Shown here piece after piece: positions 36,001-46,980 of a stretch of DNA of 64,000 nt. A program made the translations under genes and the position numbers. Source of the DNA: Struthidea cinerea (lineage: Eukaryota > Chordata > Aves > Passeriformes > Corcoracidae); NCBI GenBank assembly GCA_013397865.1, contig VZTI01005237.1, positions 1,175,552 through 1,239,551 of the forward strand. Direction: 5' to 3'. Below the pieces are notes generated by a model. It saw only the letters and a program-made list of their open reading frames with translations, searched no databases and was not told the DNA's origin. Position 1 is the stretch's first letter; the number at the start of each line of letters is the position of its first letter.

Positions 36001-36470
36001 CAGTTACCTTGGCCTGAGTTTATTTGCAGTGTATTGAGATAAAAGTCCAGCTGTAATGTAATTGGAATTAAGCGGGGTAATAGGCTCCAGATTTTTTAAA
36101 ACATATTAAAAGGAGATCTCTCTTTCTCTCTGCTTATTTCTCATAATTACAATATGAATTTAAGGCACTATAAAATTAATAGAACCCTGACTGGTGACTG
36201 AAGTCTCCTACACAGGCAGACAGACAGCCTGGCCCTGCCTGTGCCCTCCAGCTGTGACTGTGACCCTACACATGATAACAACGGCTTTACCTCTGGGCAA
36301 TCTCATTTATTGACCCTTTAAGACGGACGTTAAAAGACCAATTGAAACTAATAATGTGTAATGCTTTCCACGAGCTCAAACCTTAACCATACACAGAAGA
36401 TTTTAAATTACTCACCTCGTTACATGCCACAGAAAAGCTGTGGGAAAATCACCCTCTGCTACTGATGAGA
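33051..36470. other. Unique non-coding sequence
   Basis: No gene recognised. A POU-like ATGCTAATTTGCA word lies at 33271-33283 inside the repeat-free stretch 33240-33400. The block 33660-33755 resembles the old amniote repeat. Open frames up to 91 codons have no domain. Confidence 0.6.
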
Positions 36471-36510
36471 TACATATATATATATATATATATACATACA
36501 TATACACACA
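36471..36510. repeat. (TA)n / (CA)n microsatellite
   Basis: About twelve TA units at 36471-36494, followed by CATACATATACACACA. A compound dinucleotide repeat, likely length-polymorphic. Confidence 0.92.
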
Positions 36511-37476
36511 CTGGGAGATTTGCAAGCTGGAAGTGCAGATATGGTAAAGTCATCTTTAGCCTATGATGGGTATGGTTTGATTTCATGTTTTAGGGAGGTT
36601 TTGGTAAACTTGAATAGTAAAACCATTTTTCTTGTCCCATTTCCTTGCAAGGTATTTTTGGCCTGATGCTGGTGTCCGAGCAGGTCAAGGCAGAGTGGGC
36701 CACAGTCTGCAGATGTCACAGCCACTGTTCCATGAAACTGGGGCTCTGAAAAGGATGCATTGCGTATCTAGGTCCACTTAGGAAAAAAATCTTCTGTTTT
36801 CTGAGCTCTCATTTCAGAAATAGGTGTGGTCGTAGCTGGAAGGCAGTGGCTGCGTGTTATGAATGCGAGAGGGAGGAGATGGAAAGGGAGGCTCTTGTTA
36901 GCAGCTCCTGCAGATGAGCCATTGTGTCCAGCCACATACCTGTGACACGTACAAGTAAACCAGATCTGTGCACACAGGCATATTCACTCAAGTGTATGAT
37001 ATGATATAATTATAGCCAATTAAACCATTTTCCCTAAGATGCTTTTTAGAAATCAAGTTGTTACTTACTCATCAGGCTGTCAGTAAACACAACTCTCTCA
37101 CATACAACGTGTTTAACTTCTGCTCAGCTTACGTTACTTGAACGCAATCTTCACAGTAATTAATGACACCTCTATCAGTTCCCAGCTTTTCTGGACCTCT
37201 GCAAACAAACAAAAATAATAACTGAGGGAATTTTCCTTCACCCATTTGAGAGTGGGAAAGCTTGGTTAATTTGTTTGCTTTTTACTTACTATTTCTATAT
37301 TCAATACAACTTCTACAGGTGGGGAGGGAGTCACTCTGACCCCAGTCCTGGGAATGCTCAGTCATGCCAGCACCTTCAGGTTAGGGAATAGATCAAAATT
37401 GAGAAGTTCAGCATTACAGAGTTCAAGGCTTGCTTTGCTAGGTGTGCATTTGAAACTGACTCCTGTTCACTTCACA

Positions 37477-37550
37477 AATATATATATATGTTCATTTTGG
37501 GTCAGAAACATACTTATTTTTGCCAGTAGCCATATATATATATGTATATA
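37477..37550. repeat. Paired short (TA)n tracts
   Basis: Two TA runs, at 37477-37489 and 37531-37550, separated by about 40 bases of ordinary sequence. They distort the frames at 37354-37714. Confidence 0.8.
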
Positions 37551-38444
37551 CTTATCTGTCCTGTAAACACACACAAGTGAGCCCCGGGCCTGCAGCCCAG
37601 AAGATTGCAGTTCTGGGGGTTATGTTAGTTCTGGCTCCGTTTTCTGAAGTTATGTCTACACTTTTCCCTTGCACCAGGCAGTTCTTTCAGAGGCACTTTG
37701 TGTTGCAGTCATAGAACAATAATGACGTATTGCCTGGCCCGGAAATGTCAGGTGGACTGGTGAGAAGTGCATTTTGTGATGTTCCCGGCAATAGCATCGC
37801 TAAAATCCAGTGTGCAAAGCTGAAAGGCTGTCTTAGCCCCTCTACAACCTGGCCTTGTCCTCAGCATCTACCAGCTAGGCCCACTTTAATTCATCACAAA
37901 CGGCTTCTGTTTCTATCCTAAAAAAGTCATGGAGCTCAAACAATGTTATTTAACCTCCTGTGCCCTCTCCCCATATTTCTACCAGCGTCAAACACCCGTA
38001 AACTCATTCCAAAAAGCCACACATTACCCAACCAATGCTGCCTAAGGAAAGCATTCAGGAGTGTTTATGGGGCAGCTGAAGTGTAATGATTTAGTAGATG
38101 TTTATAAATGTTTATACTGTACAGATTAACATTCCCCAGGGGGCCTGTAATGAAGAGAGTGCTCCAACTGGAATCAAACCAGCTAGCCTGGGCTGAATGA
38201 GCATGAATGAATCCTGCTGGCCTACCCTCACGAGCTGTTTACTCAGTTTGAACGGATTTCCTCCATCCATGCTCCTTCGGCATTTTATTTTGGGAGAGGC
38301 AGTACAGGAATCTGGTCTCAGAAGAAGCACAGTTTGGAAACATGTTAGAAAATCCAGCCTGTCACTTGGATCATAGGAATTACTCACAAATTGCACTAGA
38401 CAAAAGAACAAAGAGCCCAACCCTTGGGCCGTGGAAGTGGAGGC

Positions 38445-38505
38445 TGAAACTCCTGTTGACTTCAAAGGGAGCTGGGTCTCGCTCTCAGAACCCGATTTTC
38501 AAACA
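38445..38505. repeat. Old amniote repeat fragment (unnamed family)
   Basis: 'aactcctgttgacttcaaag' followed by 'ggagctgggtct' and 'acccgattttcaaa' follows the pattern '..cccattgacttcaatgggagc..gattttcag..' of an old near-palindromic repeat that I associate with non-mammalian amniotes. The assignment comes from memory of the pattern, not from a search. Confidence 0.4.
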
Positions 38506-39309
38506 TCATTTCCAAGTGTAAACACTGAAAATCATATTGAAGCAGCCAAGCCCTGCTACTGGGCCTTGGCATTTACAATTTCTTTCACATTGGGCCACTA
38601 TGGTTAAAAAACATGACTTCAGGTAGTGAGATGCTGTGCTGGAGGCTCCCAGCAATGGCTGATGAGAGAAACACTGAGCTCCCGTGGTGGGCAGCTTCCC
38701 CAGGTGTCTCCCTGAAGGCGATGGACACCTTTTATTCAGAGTAAATGAAGGAACAACTTCAGTTTGTTGGCCAATGGCTCAAATAGTGAAAATATCTGTT
38801 CCTGCTACTGGCTGCATGAAATGGGTTTCAAATTGCCATGGGTTTAACAACGTGAACACCAAACTCAAAAATTAAGGCTCGGAACTGGTGGATGAAGCTG
38901 GGCCTGCCTTGAGGCCTCAGAAGCAACAAGCAAGCAGGTTTTAAAAGATCCTAACAGCAGTGATGACTGGGAGAAGTACGAGAGGAAGATCATTTCTTTT
39001 GGGCATGGTGCCAAGTGGAAAGAAGTCAGCCTTTGAAATCACAAGTAAAGAAACAAACCCCCCTGGATTTCTGCTGTGGTCAGGAGAGTAAGATTTTTGT
39101 ACATGACACATGTATATATTCAGAGAGTGAATCATCCCAAGGGGGCCAGGAAAGGGTGGGAAGAAAATAGAAAGGATCATGGCATGGCCATAGTCAGCAT
39201 GGGCCAAAAAGAGTGGCCAGAAACACCAAGCAGACTGAACTGTATCTTCAAGAAATCTGTATCTTCTGCTGCCAGTGGATTTCTGCAGAGGGCCTTCTTC
39301 CAGCTGTGC

Positions 39310-39328
39310 TTTTTTTTTTTTTTTTTTT
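39310..39328. repeat. Poly-T tract
   Basis: Nineteen T. It produces the Phe-run and Lys-run frames at 39076-39492 and 39177-39419. No retroelement body is recognised on the minus strand beside it. Confidence 0.9.
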
Positions 39329-41529
39329 CTGCTCTGATAAGATTTCTCACTTCTCCAAAATTTATTCTACCTCTGGCTCTGATAGTGACATGCCTGCATT
39401 GGACAAACAGCAGCACCATGCACTTCAGGTGTTCTCAAAATAAAATACCAAATATGCCTTGCAAACTTTTAAACCACAGCACTGGAGGCTGAAATTGTGT
39501 ACTGTGATTCTGGAGTCTCTCCAATGGGTCAGAGAGACGGAGACAGCTCAAGACATAAAAGCATTACTTTCAATGGCTCTCTGAGATGTTTTTAAAGGTG
39601 CAAAAATAAGTTTGCTTTGAATCTTGGATGGAGACAGTGGACAAAGGTAATTTTGTTTGCAGTGGTTTATTTGCCCATCTCACGAAGCTGTCTGAGCTCA
39701 TTACAGTGTTTGGCAAACACTCCTGGTACAAGTTCTGCACTGTAGCCCCACTTAGGTCTTTAGAGCAGTGGAAAAGACAGATATTTGAAATCTTCTAGAG
39801 CACTGTAACCATCAGGTAATTAGCTGTAGCAGGCTTACAGCATAGGAAAGGCTCACGAGAGCTCTGAAATGAAAGCAAAAAATGCCTCCTGGAACTAATT
39901 TTAGAGTGGCTTGAAGTATTTAATCCTGCAAATTATTGCCAGTGAGGAAACATCAAGGTGCTGCTGGATCTTAATAGTGGCAAAGCAGCAGGAACGGTTC
40001 ACCCTAAGCTGCCTCCTGCTGATGGCTAAGCAATCAGACACGCTGCACACCCCTCACAAGGTGCAGGGGCAGCTATGTTTTGCTCCCAGTGACTTACAAA
40101 GTGGCCTGGAATTGTTCCTCTCTTCTTTGTGTCTGGGAAGGATCCTTTATCAGCAAAGACAATTCAGGCGTACTTTGCAAACAGCAGAGAATAAAGAAGA
40201 GGAGCCCAAACACTGGGGTACAGACAGCATCCACCGCTGCATCATGCTGGACCCCTCTTCCATGGGGGCTCTCCATCCTTCAGAAAGCAAGGAAGGGTTT
40301 GTAGAGGGGCACAAGACGGCAGAGCACTTTACTCTTTCGTAACTCGGACCTGTCTCATTCGGAGAGATGCCTTTCTGATTCCTTGCTCCTCTCATGAGTC
40401 CTCATTAACGAAGCTGAGGAGATTGGATTCACTCTTTCATCCCTCCAGGAGTCAGTTTCTCCTGTGTGGAGAAGATAAATGTCAACCTTGTGAGGACTGC
40501 TTTTTGCAATGAGAAATACCAGATATGAGACCAGAAACAGATTTCTTAGGGTCTTAAGCCCTATTTGCCCTCATACAGATCTCCAGATCTGAAAACCCAT
40601 TCTGTATTTTTACCAGACATCTTCTGAGGAGAAAAAGGAAACTCCATGTTTCCTCCCAATGGGAAGATACTCAAGAATGCTGTTGCTGTGATGGTTAAAA
40701 AACTCTTCATTTACCTTCCAGACAGAATTTATTCATAGCCAATTAATACCCTTCTGTTTTTATGCCAAAATATTCTTGTGTCTTTAATAAGTACTCTGTC
40801 TAGCTCGGTGAAAGCTCTGCACTTGATTGCTACAGAACTTAGGAGTTCCCTCTTCCACAAGCCATGGAAGAAGTGTTAATAACAGAATGTGCTGTAATTC
40901 CCCATGCAAATTTTGCAGGAGCCCATCCAGGTGTGTGCAAGAATCCAAGCACTAATCTCAAAACCATTTCCATTACCATCCCTCCCAGCTGTAAAGCTTT
41001 TCTCATCATTTAAAAACAAAGGAGAGGTAACAAACTACATTAACCTTTGCTTGAAAAGTGTTTCCCAAACAGGAGAACTGCAGTGTCTTTCCAAAACCCA
41101 CCAGGCACCAGGAAACATTTCGTTTGCAGAGACCAGAATGGAGAACCTGCATGTTTCACTGAACAATAAGCATTTTTGAACTCAGACTTTGTTTCTTTTT
41201 AGGCACAGGTATCCTTTTGAACATGCACCCCTTATATCTGCAAGCCCAAGCGATGAGAAACGTCAGAACTAAGGTTAACCATAAACCCCTATTCATCTGC
41301 ATTATGAGTCACTCTTTAAATATAGGATTATGCCTTGTTTTCCACCAGATTCTACCTCAGGATGGACAGTGTTCACTCAATAACCAGATATTCAATATTT
41401 TGTTACAGTGTCATTATTCAGTGGGTGGCTTGAGGCCTCATTTACCACATACTACTCCAAACCTGCCTGCGAGACACAATTGCTAATTTTCTTGTGAGTT
41501 TTTCTAGGGCTCTTATCAGTATGGCATAT
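39329..41529. other. Unique non-coding sequence
   Basis: No gene recognised. The plus frame at 39911-40342 (143 codons) is shadowed by other frames on both strands and has no identifiable domain or splice context. Confidence 0.6.
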
Positions 41530-41665
41530 GAGTGCTTCACAACCCTCATTTCTCCTAACAACACCCTGTAAGACGAGAGGATATTATTATTCTTGTTTAA
41601 CAGATGGGAAATCGAAACACAAAGAGATTCAGGTCAAAACATTCTGCTAGAGACGGGTCCCCAAA
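41530..41665 (-). mobile_element. MIR-type SINE remnant, antisense
   Basis: The plus strand reads as the complement of a MIR: 'gagtgcttcacaaccctcat', 'ctaacaacaccctgtaagac', 'gaggatattattattcttg', 'tttaacagatgggaaatcg' and 'aaacacaaagagattcaggtc'. In a reversed MIR these correspond to 'aatcctcacaacaaccct', 'tattattatccccattttacagatgagg', 'aaactgaggcacagagagg' and 'ttaagt..caaggtcac'. It is strongly diverged, about 135 bases long, and covers the middle of the SINE. Confidence 0.75.
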
Positions 41666-42180
41666 CTGAGATGCCTGGGAATTGATTTCTCAGAATGTTT
41701 AACATTGTACAGCATCATATGTCACGAGAAATAGCACTAGCAGTGTACTCTGCAAATGGAAACACAGGAAGCAAAATAAAATTAATAGCCAGTTGGGAAG
41801 AATTTAGTTCAAATTGACTTCTCTGAGACTGGATGAAAGTTTTGCAGGATTCAGATGCTTGAGCCATGAGATCTGACATTTTCTTTTCAATTCTCTGCCT
41901 TTTACTATGCTCTCCCTGCTTCCACAGCAAATACAGGCAAAGTCTGTCAGGCATCAGCCTCCTGCTCTCCCCAGCTCTGACTTATGTCCTGAGCTCCTCC
42001 ACCTTCTGAAGTGAATGAGACCAGGGTCCACTGCTAAATATAGCACATGGTCAAGTAATGAAAGACTAGACCAAGCACAGGTACAAAAGGAAGCCAAATA
42101 AACACTTTGCAGGAAACCCTAATTTCATGATTTCCCGATACTCGTTTCTAAATAATGAGTTTTTCAAGGAGAACAGTCTC

Positions 42181-42345
42181 CCTTATACATAGGTACATAC
42201 ATAAAATATAAATTTCATATACAAATGCAATTTTAAACTAAAATATAAACATATTTTATATATTATAAGTATAATATCTAGGATAAAAGTGTTATTATAT
42301 ATGTGTAATAATATAAACTTATGTATACTTATACTCTTGTTCTTG
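42181..42345. repeat. AT-rich low-complexity region
   Basis: A long run of TA/AAT/ATAT words with few G or C. Several short ATATAA and TATATAT stretches occur but no regular period. Confidence 0.8.
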
Positions 42346-43118
42346 ATTCATAATCAGTCAAAACTTGCCAAAGACTGGAAAAGATACCTGGCATGGTATA
42401 TTACGCCCAAATGATTAAAGTTTTCAATTTCAAATTAAAGGTGAATAAAATCTGCCCAATAGGTTTCAGTTCAGCCTTCTGACTGTGTCTTTCTGTTTCA
42501 GGAAATCAGGATACATGTGCCTGGGTAAATCAGAACCACTTGTATTTTATAACATTCCCTGCTGAAGGAGTATGTAGAAGCAGAGCTCCAAATTCCCAGT
42601 ACTCAGGAAATTCAGTTATTTCATAATTTCATTTCATTCTGAATCAAGAGAACACCTATGCCTCCCTTGCCTCAAACTTCCAAGTTCCCTTAAAATTTTA
42701 TTTGTGTTGGGTTTAAACTGTTCTAAGTAAATCAACCAGAGCTGATACCAGCACTGGGAATTTTAATGTGAATATTTGGAGCTTGACAGAGTTACAAGGA
42801 AATAAAGAAGCCTGGAAAGTTTCAAGCAATCCTAGTTACAGGTACACCACCAGCTATTTCTAAAATACCACTGCAGTAGCATCTACATTCTGCAATAAAA
42901 AACTTATTAAATGTGCTATGTGTTATTTTCAATACAGTGATACCCAGGAATGTATCTTCATTTTCCAGGTACTTTTACTGTCTCTCCCACTTAGAGCAGA
43001 GCGAGGAATGGAGCTCTGTTCTTTCCTCGCACACAGGTCTGTCTCATTTCATACACTCGTGAAAAAAGACCCGAATCTGAACTTTTTTAACCTAAAGGAC
43101 CGACCACCAACTTGTGCA

Positions 43119-43140
43119 AGAAGGAGCAGCAGCAGCAGCT
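43119..43140. repeat. (AGC)n trinucleotide run
   Basis: Five AGC-type units. In the plus frame at 42918-43166 they give a Ser run, and in the opposing frame a Leu run. Confidence 0.8.
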
Positions 43141-43234
43141 CTGAGTTTCCCATACAGACGCAGTGACTGCAGCGGGCAGAGCCAGCCCACCTCAGCTCCC
43201 GGCACAGAACACACACTTGTGGGCAGATCAAGGG

Positions 43235-43390
43235 GGCTTTTAGGAGATGAACCCAGGGTTTGCGCTAATTAAATGCCATAGAAAGTTAGACAACCTGGCA
43301 GTTTCACTGATTAATATTTTGTTCATTGTTTTCTTATCAAGGGGACAGGCAATTTGATTCAGTCACCTTTTGAAGGACACACTGGGGCTT
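43235..43390. promoter_or_regulatory. Candidate conserved non-coding element
   Basis: A repeat-free block with CTAATTAAAT near 43265, GATTAATATT near 43309, a SOX-type CATTGTT near 43324 and TTATCA near 43334. There is no open frame. The words are seen, while conservation and function are inferred. Confidence 0.22.
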
Positions 43391-45009
43391 GTGTGAATCT
43401 GGGCTTCTCCCAGTTCTCAAAGGAACAGTCATGAGAACCGCTTAATGAAAAAAACCCCTATGTCAGGATCTTCTATTTTGAAGGGAGGTGAGAAATCAGA
43501 ATTCAGCACTCAGCTGAGAAGGGCTCTTTCCGTAATGCTCGGGCAGTGGAAACCGCTCATCGTGGCAGCTGCCAGCAGCCAGCGAGGAATTCCCCTGTCA
43601 TGAGGGCCATGACTCACACGTGGCCCTGCTGCTCCTCTCCCTCAGATGTAGGGGCCATACTTGTGGTCTGGGATGTGTCAGGAGAAAGGACCTGGCAGAG
43701 CTCTCCTCTGTTACACAACCCCGCTGTCGCTGCCCTGAGAGGCACGGTCCACCCAGGACAGGGAGCTGCTGCAGGTGGCACGGGCTACAAAATCCTTTTG
43801 TGGCTGATATTTCCTTTCTCCCTTCATTTTCCTTAATCCTCTGCTCCTCTGGAATAACCAGAGTAACCCAGTCAGCTCCTGAGCAATCACAATGCTGTTA
43901 TAAAAGTCATCCCATAAAAAAGGGATTTTTAGCATGGGTTTCAGAGGTGTAAAATGAGGCTCCACATAGAGCGGAGCTGACACAGGTATGGAGGTCCCTC
44001 ATCAGTTTTGCTCAATAAATTCACAGCAGAGCTGCTGCCACAGCAGCATGAGCAGTTTGCAACATTTGTATTTGTGCTCTGGCTATTTATTACTGTGTTT
44101 TTCACAAGCCCTTTTAATGCCTCCAGGAGTAATTTATGGGGACAGAATAGCACGAAAAGAGCAGATCCCACTTATTTAAATCTCTGGATGATGAAAATCA
44201 CATGAGAAGAGCAGGTTTCACATTGTTTCCTCTCCATAAATGGCTGTCTGAGGCAGTAAAAGCCATGTAAGAGCAAACGTAAACACTGTACAAACACCAA
44301 GATATTCAGGTTTGTTTGGATTTATCCAAGCACTGCCCAGAGATTTTCAGGTTTATTCAGGTTTGGGCTCTGTTTTGTTAACTCATTCCATGAAACACTG
44401 CAGGTTGTAGTTATTCTTAATATAACCAACTAGCTATATGCACTAAAATGTCTTTTAACTAATTTTACTGCACGAGAGGATTACTTTAATAAAAACAATT
44501 CTCAGTATAAATCTTGTTACTTTTCAGATTGATGAGTAATGTGTGTGACTGTGGTGATTCTTTTTTCCTTTTTTTTTATTTTCTTCATTTGGCAGTTCTC
44601 ACAGCTTCTCCTCCAGCACATGAAGCAGACTGATCTGGACACCCAGGATGATCCAACTTTCCAGCAATTGACATGCTGGTTATTAATTTTATAAAATAAG
44701 CAAATTAGTGAAGCATGACTAACAAACTTTTTGATCCAGTGAACACTCATTTGTGCAGTCACATTAGGAATCATAACCTTTAAGTGCTAAGAGTAATAGC
44801 AAGGACATGGAGAGGTCACCAAGTTCCCTTCCTAGGGCTGGGGGTATAATTTTGGAGGCATCTGTCACACACAAAAGTTTGAAATGACACGAAATTTCTA
44901 AAATAAGTAGCACTTGCCTGTAAAAGGCAAAGTAAAAAGGTTTCTTCCCCCTGTCTTTTTTCATTAATTAACATTCTGACTCCCTAACAAAGTTTCCAGA
45001 TAAAGTCGT

Positions 45010-45285
45010 ACAATCACAGAACAGTTTGGGGTGGAAGAGACCTTAAAGTTCCTCTCATTTCACCCCCCTGCCATGGGCAGGGACACCTTCCACTATCCCA
45101 GGTTGCTCCAAGCCCCATCCAGCCTGGCCTTGGACACTGCCAGGGATCCAGGGGCAGCCACAGCTGCTCTGGGCACCCTGTGCCAGGGCCTCCCCACCCT
45201 CACAGGGAAGGATTTTTTCCTAATATCCAACCTAAACTTACTCTCTTTCAGTATAAAGCCATCCCCTCTTGTCACAGGATACAAT
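45010..45285 (-). mobile_element. CR1 LINE 3' fragment, relatively well preserved
   Basis: Antisense CR1 tail. On the plus strand it starts 'caatcacagaacagtttgg' and continues 'gagaccttaaagttcctc', 'ccatgggcagggacaccttc', 'cactatcccaggttgctcc', 'gggcaccctgtgccagggcc' and 'cctaatatccaacctaaac'. It fades at 'gccatcccctcttgtcac'. It is nearly the same sequence as the complement of 7425-7735, so both derive from a close master copy. The frames 45031-45363 (plus) and 45093-45284 (minus) are element sequence, not genes. Confidence 0.93.
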
Positions 45286-46019
45286 GTTTTCCACTTCAGC
45301 TCTACTATATTTCATGTTTCGCCTCATGAGACCAAATTTATTACAGTGAGGGATGCAATTTAATAGTATATTTCAAACAACCACGAGTGTACCTGCTTGG
45401 CTGCTCATTTTTCACGAAGTCATTCCAGGAAGCATTTAAAAGTCAGAAGACAGCCTCAAAATTTGTTTGAGTAATCCAGGCTTTATGATTCTGCAAGAGA
45501 GAATAGAAAGTTAAACTTGAGAAGTTTCCTCTGCTGCTTGTCACACCAAAATGCCATAAAGGCAGGCAGGTCCTTTACCACACTGTTTTCCTACAGGTTC
45601 ATGGAGAGAAACCTCAACCTAGACTTTCATCCAGCAAAAAATCCTGCACTCATTCTCACCTTCCTTCACTATTACCTCTGTATAATCAGAGGAAATAATC
45701 CACATTGCACACAAAGCAGCCATCATTTTTCAAGTCTTTGCAAAATCCCAGCCCCCCCAGACCTGAGCTGTGCAAAGCCTCAGGATTATTCATCATTTCA
45801 CCAGCCTGATTCAGCAGAAAGAACGTGCAACCATTTTGAGTCACATTTAAAGCTGTTTATGGGTATGGGGAAAAGTTGTGTCCCCTGAACAAAATGTTGC
45901 TTTCTCTCAGCTTCATTCCTGGGTTAAAGAGAATTAAACTGTTCTGGAACTTGCTTGGAAGAGGGGGAGCAGGGGGATAGAGAAGGACAATTTATCTCTA
46001 AATTACATTGCTCTTCAGA
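45286..46019. other. Unique non-coding sequence
   Basis: No gene recognised. A 123-codon plus frame (45517-45888) has no domain and no credible splice context. Confidence 0.6.
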
Positions 46020-46420
46020 GTAAACCACAGAGAGCTGTAATGGGACAAGTAATTTTTTTACATAGTATAATTAATTAGAACCCATAAACCCCAATTAAAC
46101 AGCACTTTTGAGACTATCAAGTGGTGCATGTTTGAAACTGCAAATATGACAGTATAAGTACGTTTTTATAGCTGGGCACACTCCTCAGGATTATTTTCAG
46201 TGCTCTACTAAAATGGGAAATGGCACCAGTTAGGCCCCTGCTAATAAATCGCTTGGAAACAGGCGATATTAATAATCTTTATGGGGGTAGGATGGAAGCC
46301 AGATGGGGCAGGGAGGGGAGTGTGAAAGTGGCATAATATATTGGCCTGGAAAACCTAATCCAGGCCAAAGCAGAAATGTAATCTTAGGGCGTATCAGAGA
46401 GGGCTGGGAATATAAAAGGG
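46020..46420 (+). promoter_or_regulatory. Candidate enhancer/promoter region with TATA-like box
   Basis: A repeat-free block with ATTAATTAG near 46069-46077, CCATAAAC and CAATTAAAC words near 46083-46101, TTTATGG (Hox/Cdx-like) near 46279, and TATAAAAG at 46411-46418. If the TATA-like word is used, transcription on the plus strand would start near 46440. Two consensus donors (see the next feature) lie just beyond. The motif set is seen, and promoter use is inferred. Confidence 0.33.
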
Positions 46421-46435
46421 GAGGTGATGTCTGAA

Positions 46436-46506
46436 AGGGCACTCGCCCTGGGAGATCAGGAGGGCGATTTCTGAGGTAAGGAAAGCAACGCCCTACAAGG
46501 TGAGTG
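46436..46506 (+). other. Possible first exon end: two tandem 5' splice sites
   Basis: Two strong donor-like sequences lie 24 bases apart: CTGAG|GTAAGG with its boundary at 46475/46476, and ACAAG|GTGAGT with its boundary at 46499/46500. A short inverted repeat AGGGC-ACTC-GCCCT precedes them at about 46436-46449. With the TATA-like word at 46411 this could be a short first exon of an unannotated RNA. No coding frame supports a protein. Confidence 0.2.
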
Positions 46507-46620
46507 TCTGCATGGGCAAGGAAGCAGAGGAAAGAGATGCTCCAGGGGATTTAACAGCCCCTAGCAAGGAGCAGGCTTTGTCCCTTGGCCTGTAAATGGG
46601 CAATGGCACTGGGAGCTCCC

Positions 46621-46980
46621 CTGGCGTCCTGCCCTGGAGGAGCCGCGCGTGCAAGCGCTGGGCCGTGTGTGCACGGGCTCCGTACACAACCAGCGTGAGG
46701 AAAAGCTCCCTCTGCCCTTGTTTATTTACACGAGGCCCCAATTGTGTTTGACTTGGCAGGCAGGAGCCCTGCGCCGTGTGCCAAGCGCTAATTCCCGGCT
46801 GCCCCGCAGGCCCTGGCGCGCACCTGACAGTCATTAGCGCCCGGGCCCATTTTGTTCTCACATTTCGGGCACTGACCCGCAGCCACGCACGGCTCCGGCA
46901 GACACTCCATCACCTCCCTGTCAGCAGCTCCAGCCCGGCAGCCCCTGCCCTGCCAGCGAGCATGGAGCTAATGAGGGCTG
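46621..46980. promoter_or_regulatory. CpG-rich island
   Basis: I count about 26 CpG in these 360 bases, the highest density in the window, with clearly elevated GC. The 122-codon minus frame at 46493-46861 and the plus frames at 46649-47021 overlap and reflect stop-poor GC-rich sequence. The block includes CACCTGACAG and CATTAGCGC words near 46821-46839 that could bind E-box/Meis/homeodomain factors. The likely role is an unannotated promoter or a CpG-bearing enhancer. The proximity to the TATA-like box and donors 150-200 bases upstream makes the whole interval 46.0-47.0 kb a unit worth testing. Confidence 0.4.

Larger units (their letters stand above)
36511..39309. other. Unique non-coding sequence
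   Basis: No gene recognised. AT microsatellites at 37477-37550 are listed separately. A 117-codon minus frame (38112-38465) runs into the old-repeat-like block at 38445-38505 and has no domain. Confidence 0.6.
41666..45009. other. Unique non-coding sequence
   Basis: No gene recognised. Contents listed separately are an AT-rich tract, an AGC run and a candidate conserved block. Overlapping frames at 43546-43983 (up to 110 codons, both strands) reflect local GC-richness and have no domain. Confidence 0.6.

Noticed and set aside
36471..36510. Direct-repeat array that might suggest a CRISPR or satellite
   Set aside because: It is a simple TA/CA microsatellite with no spacer structure.
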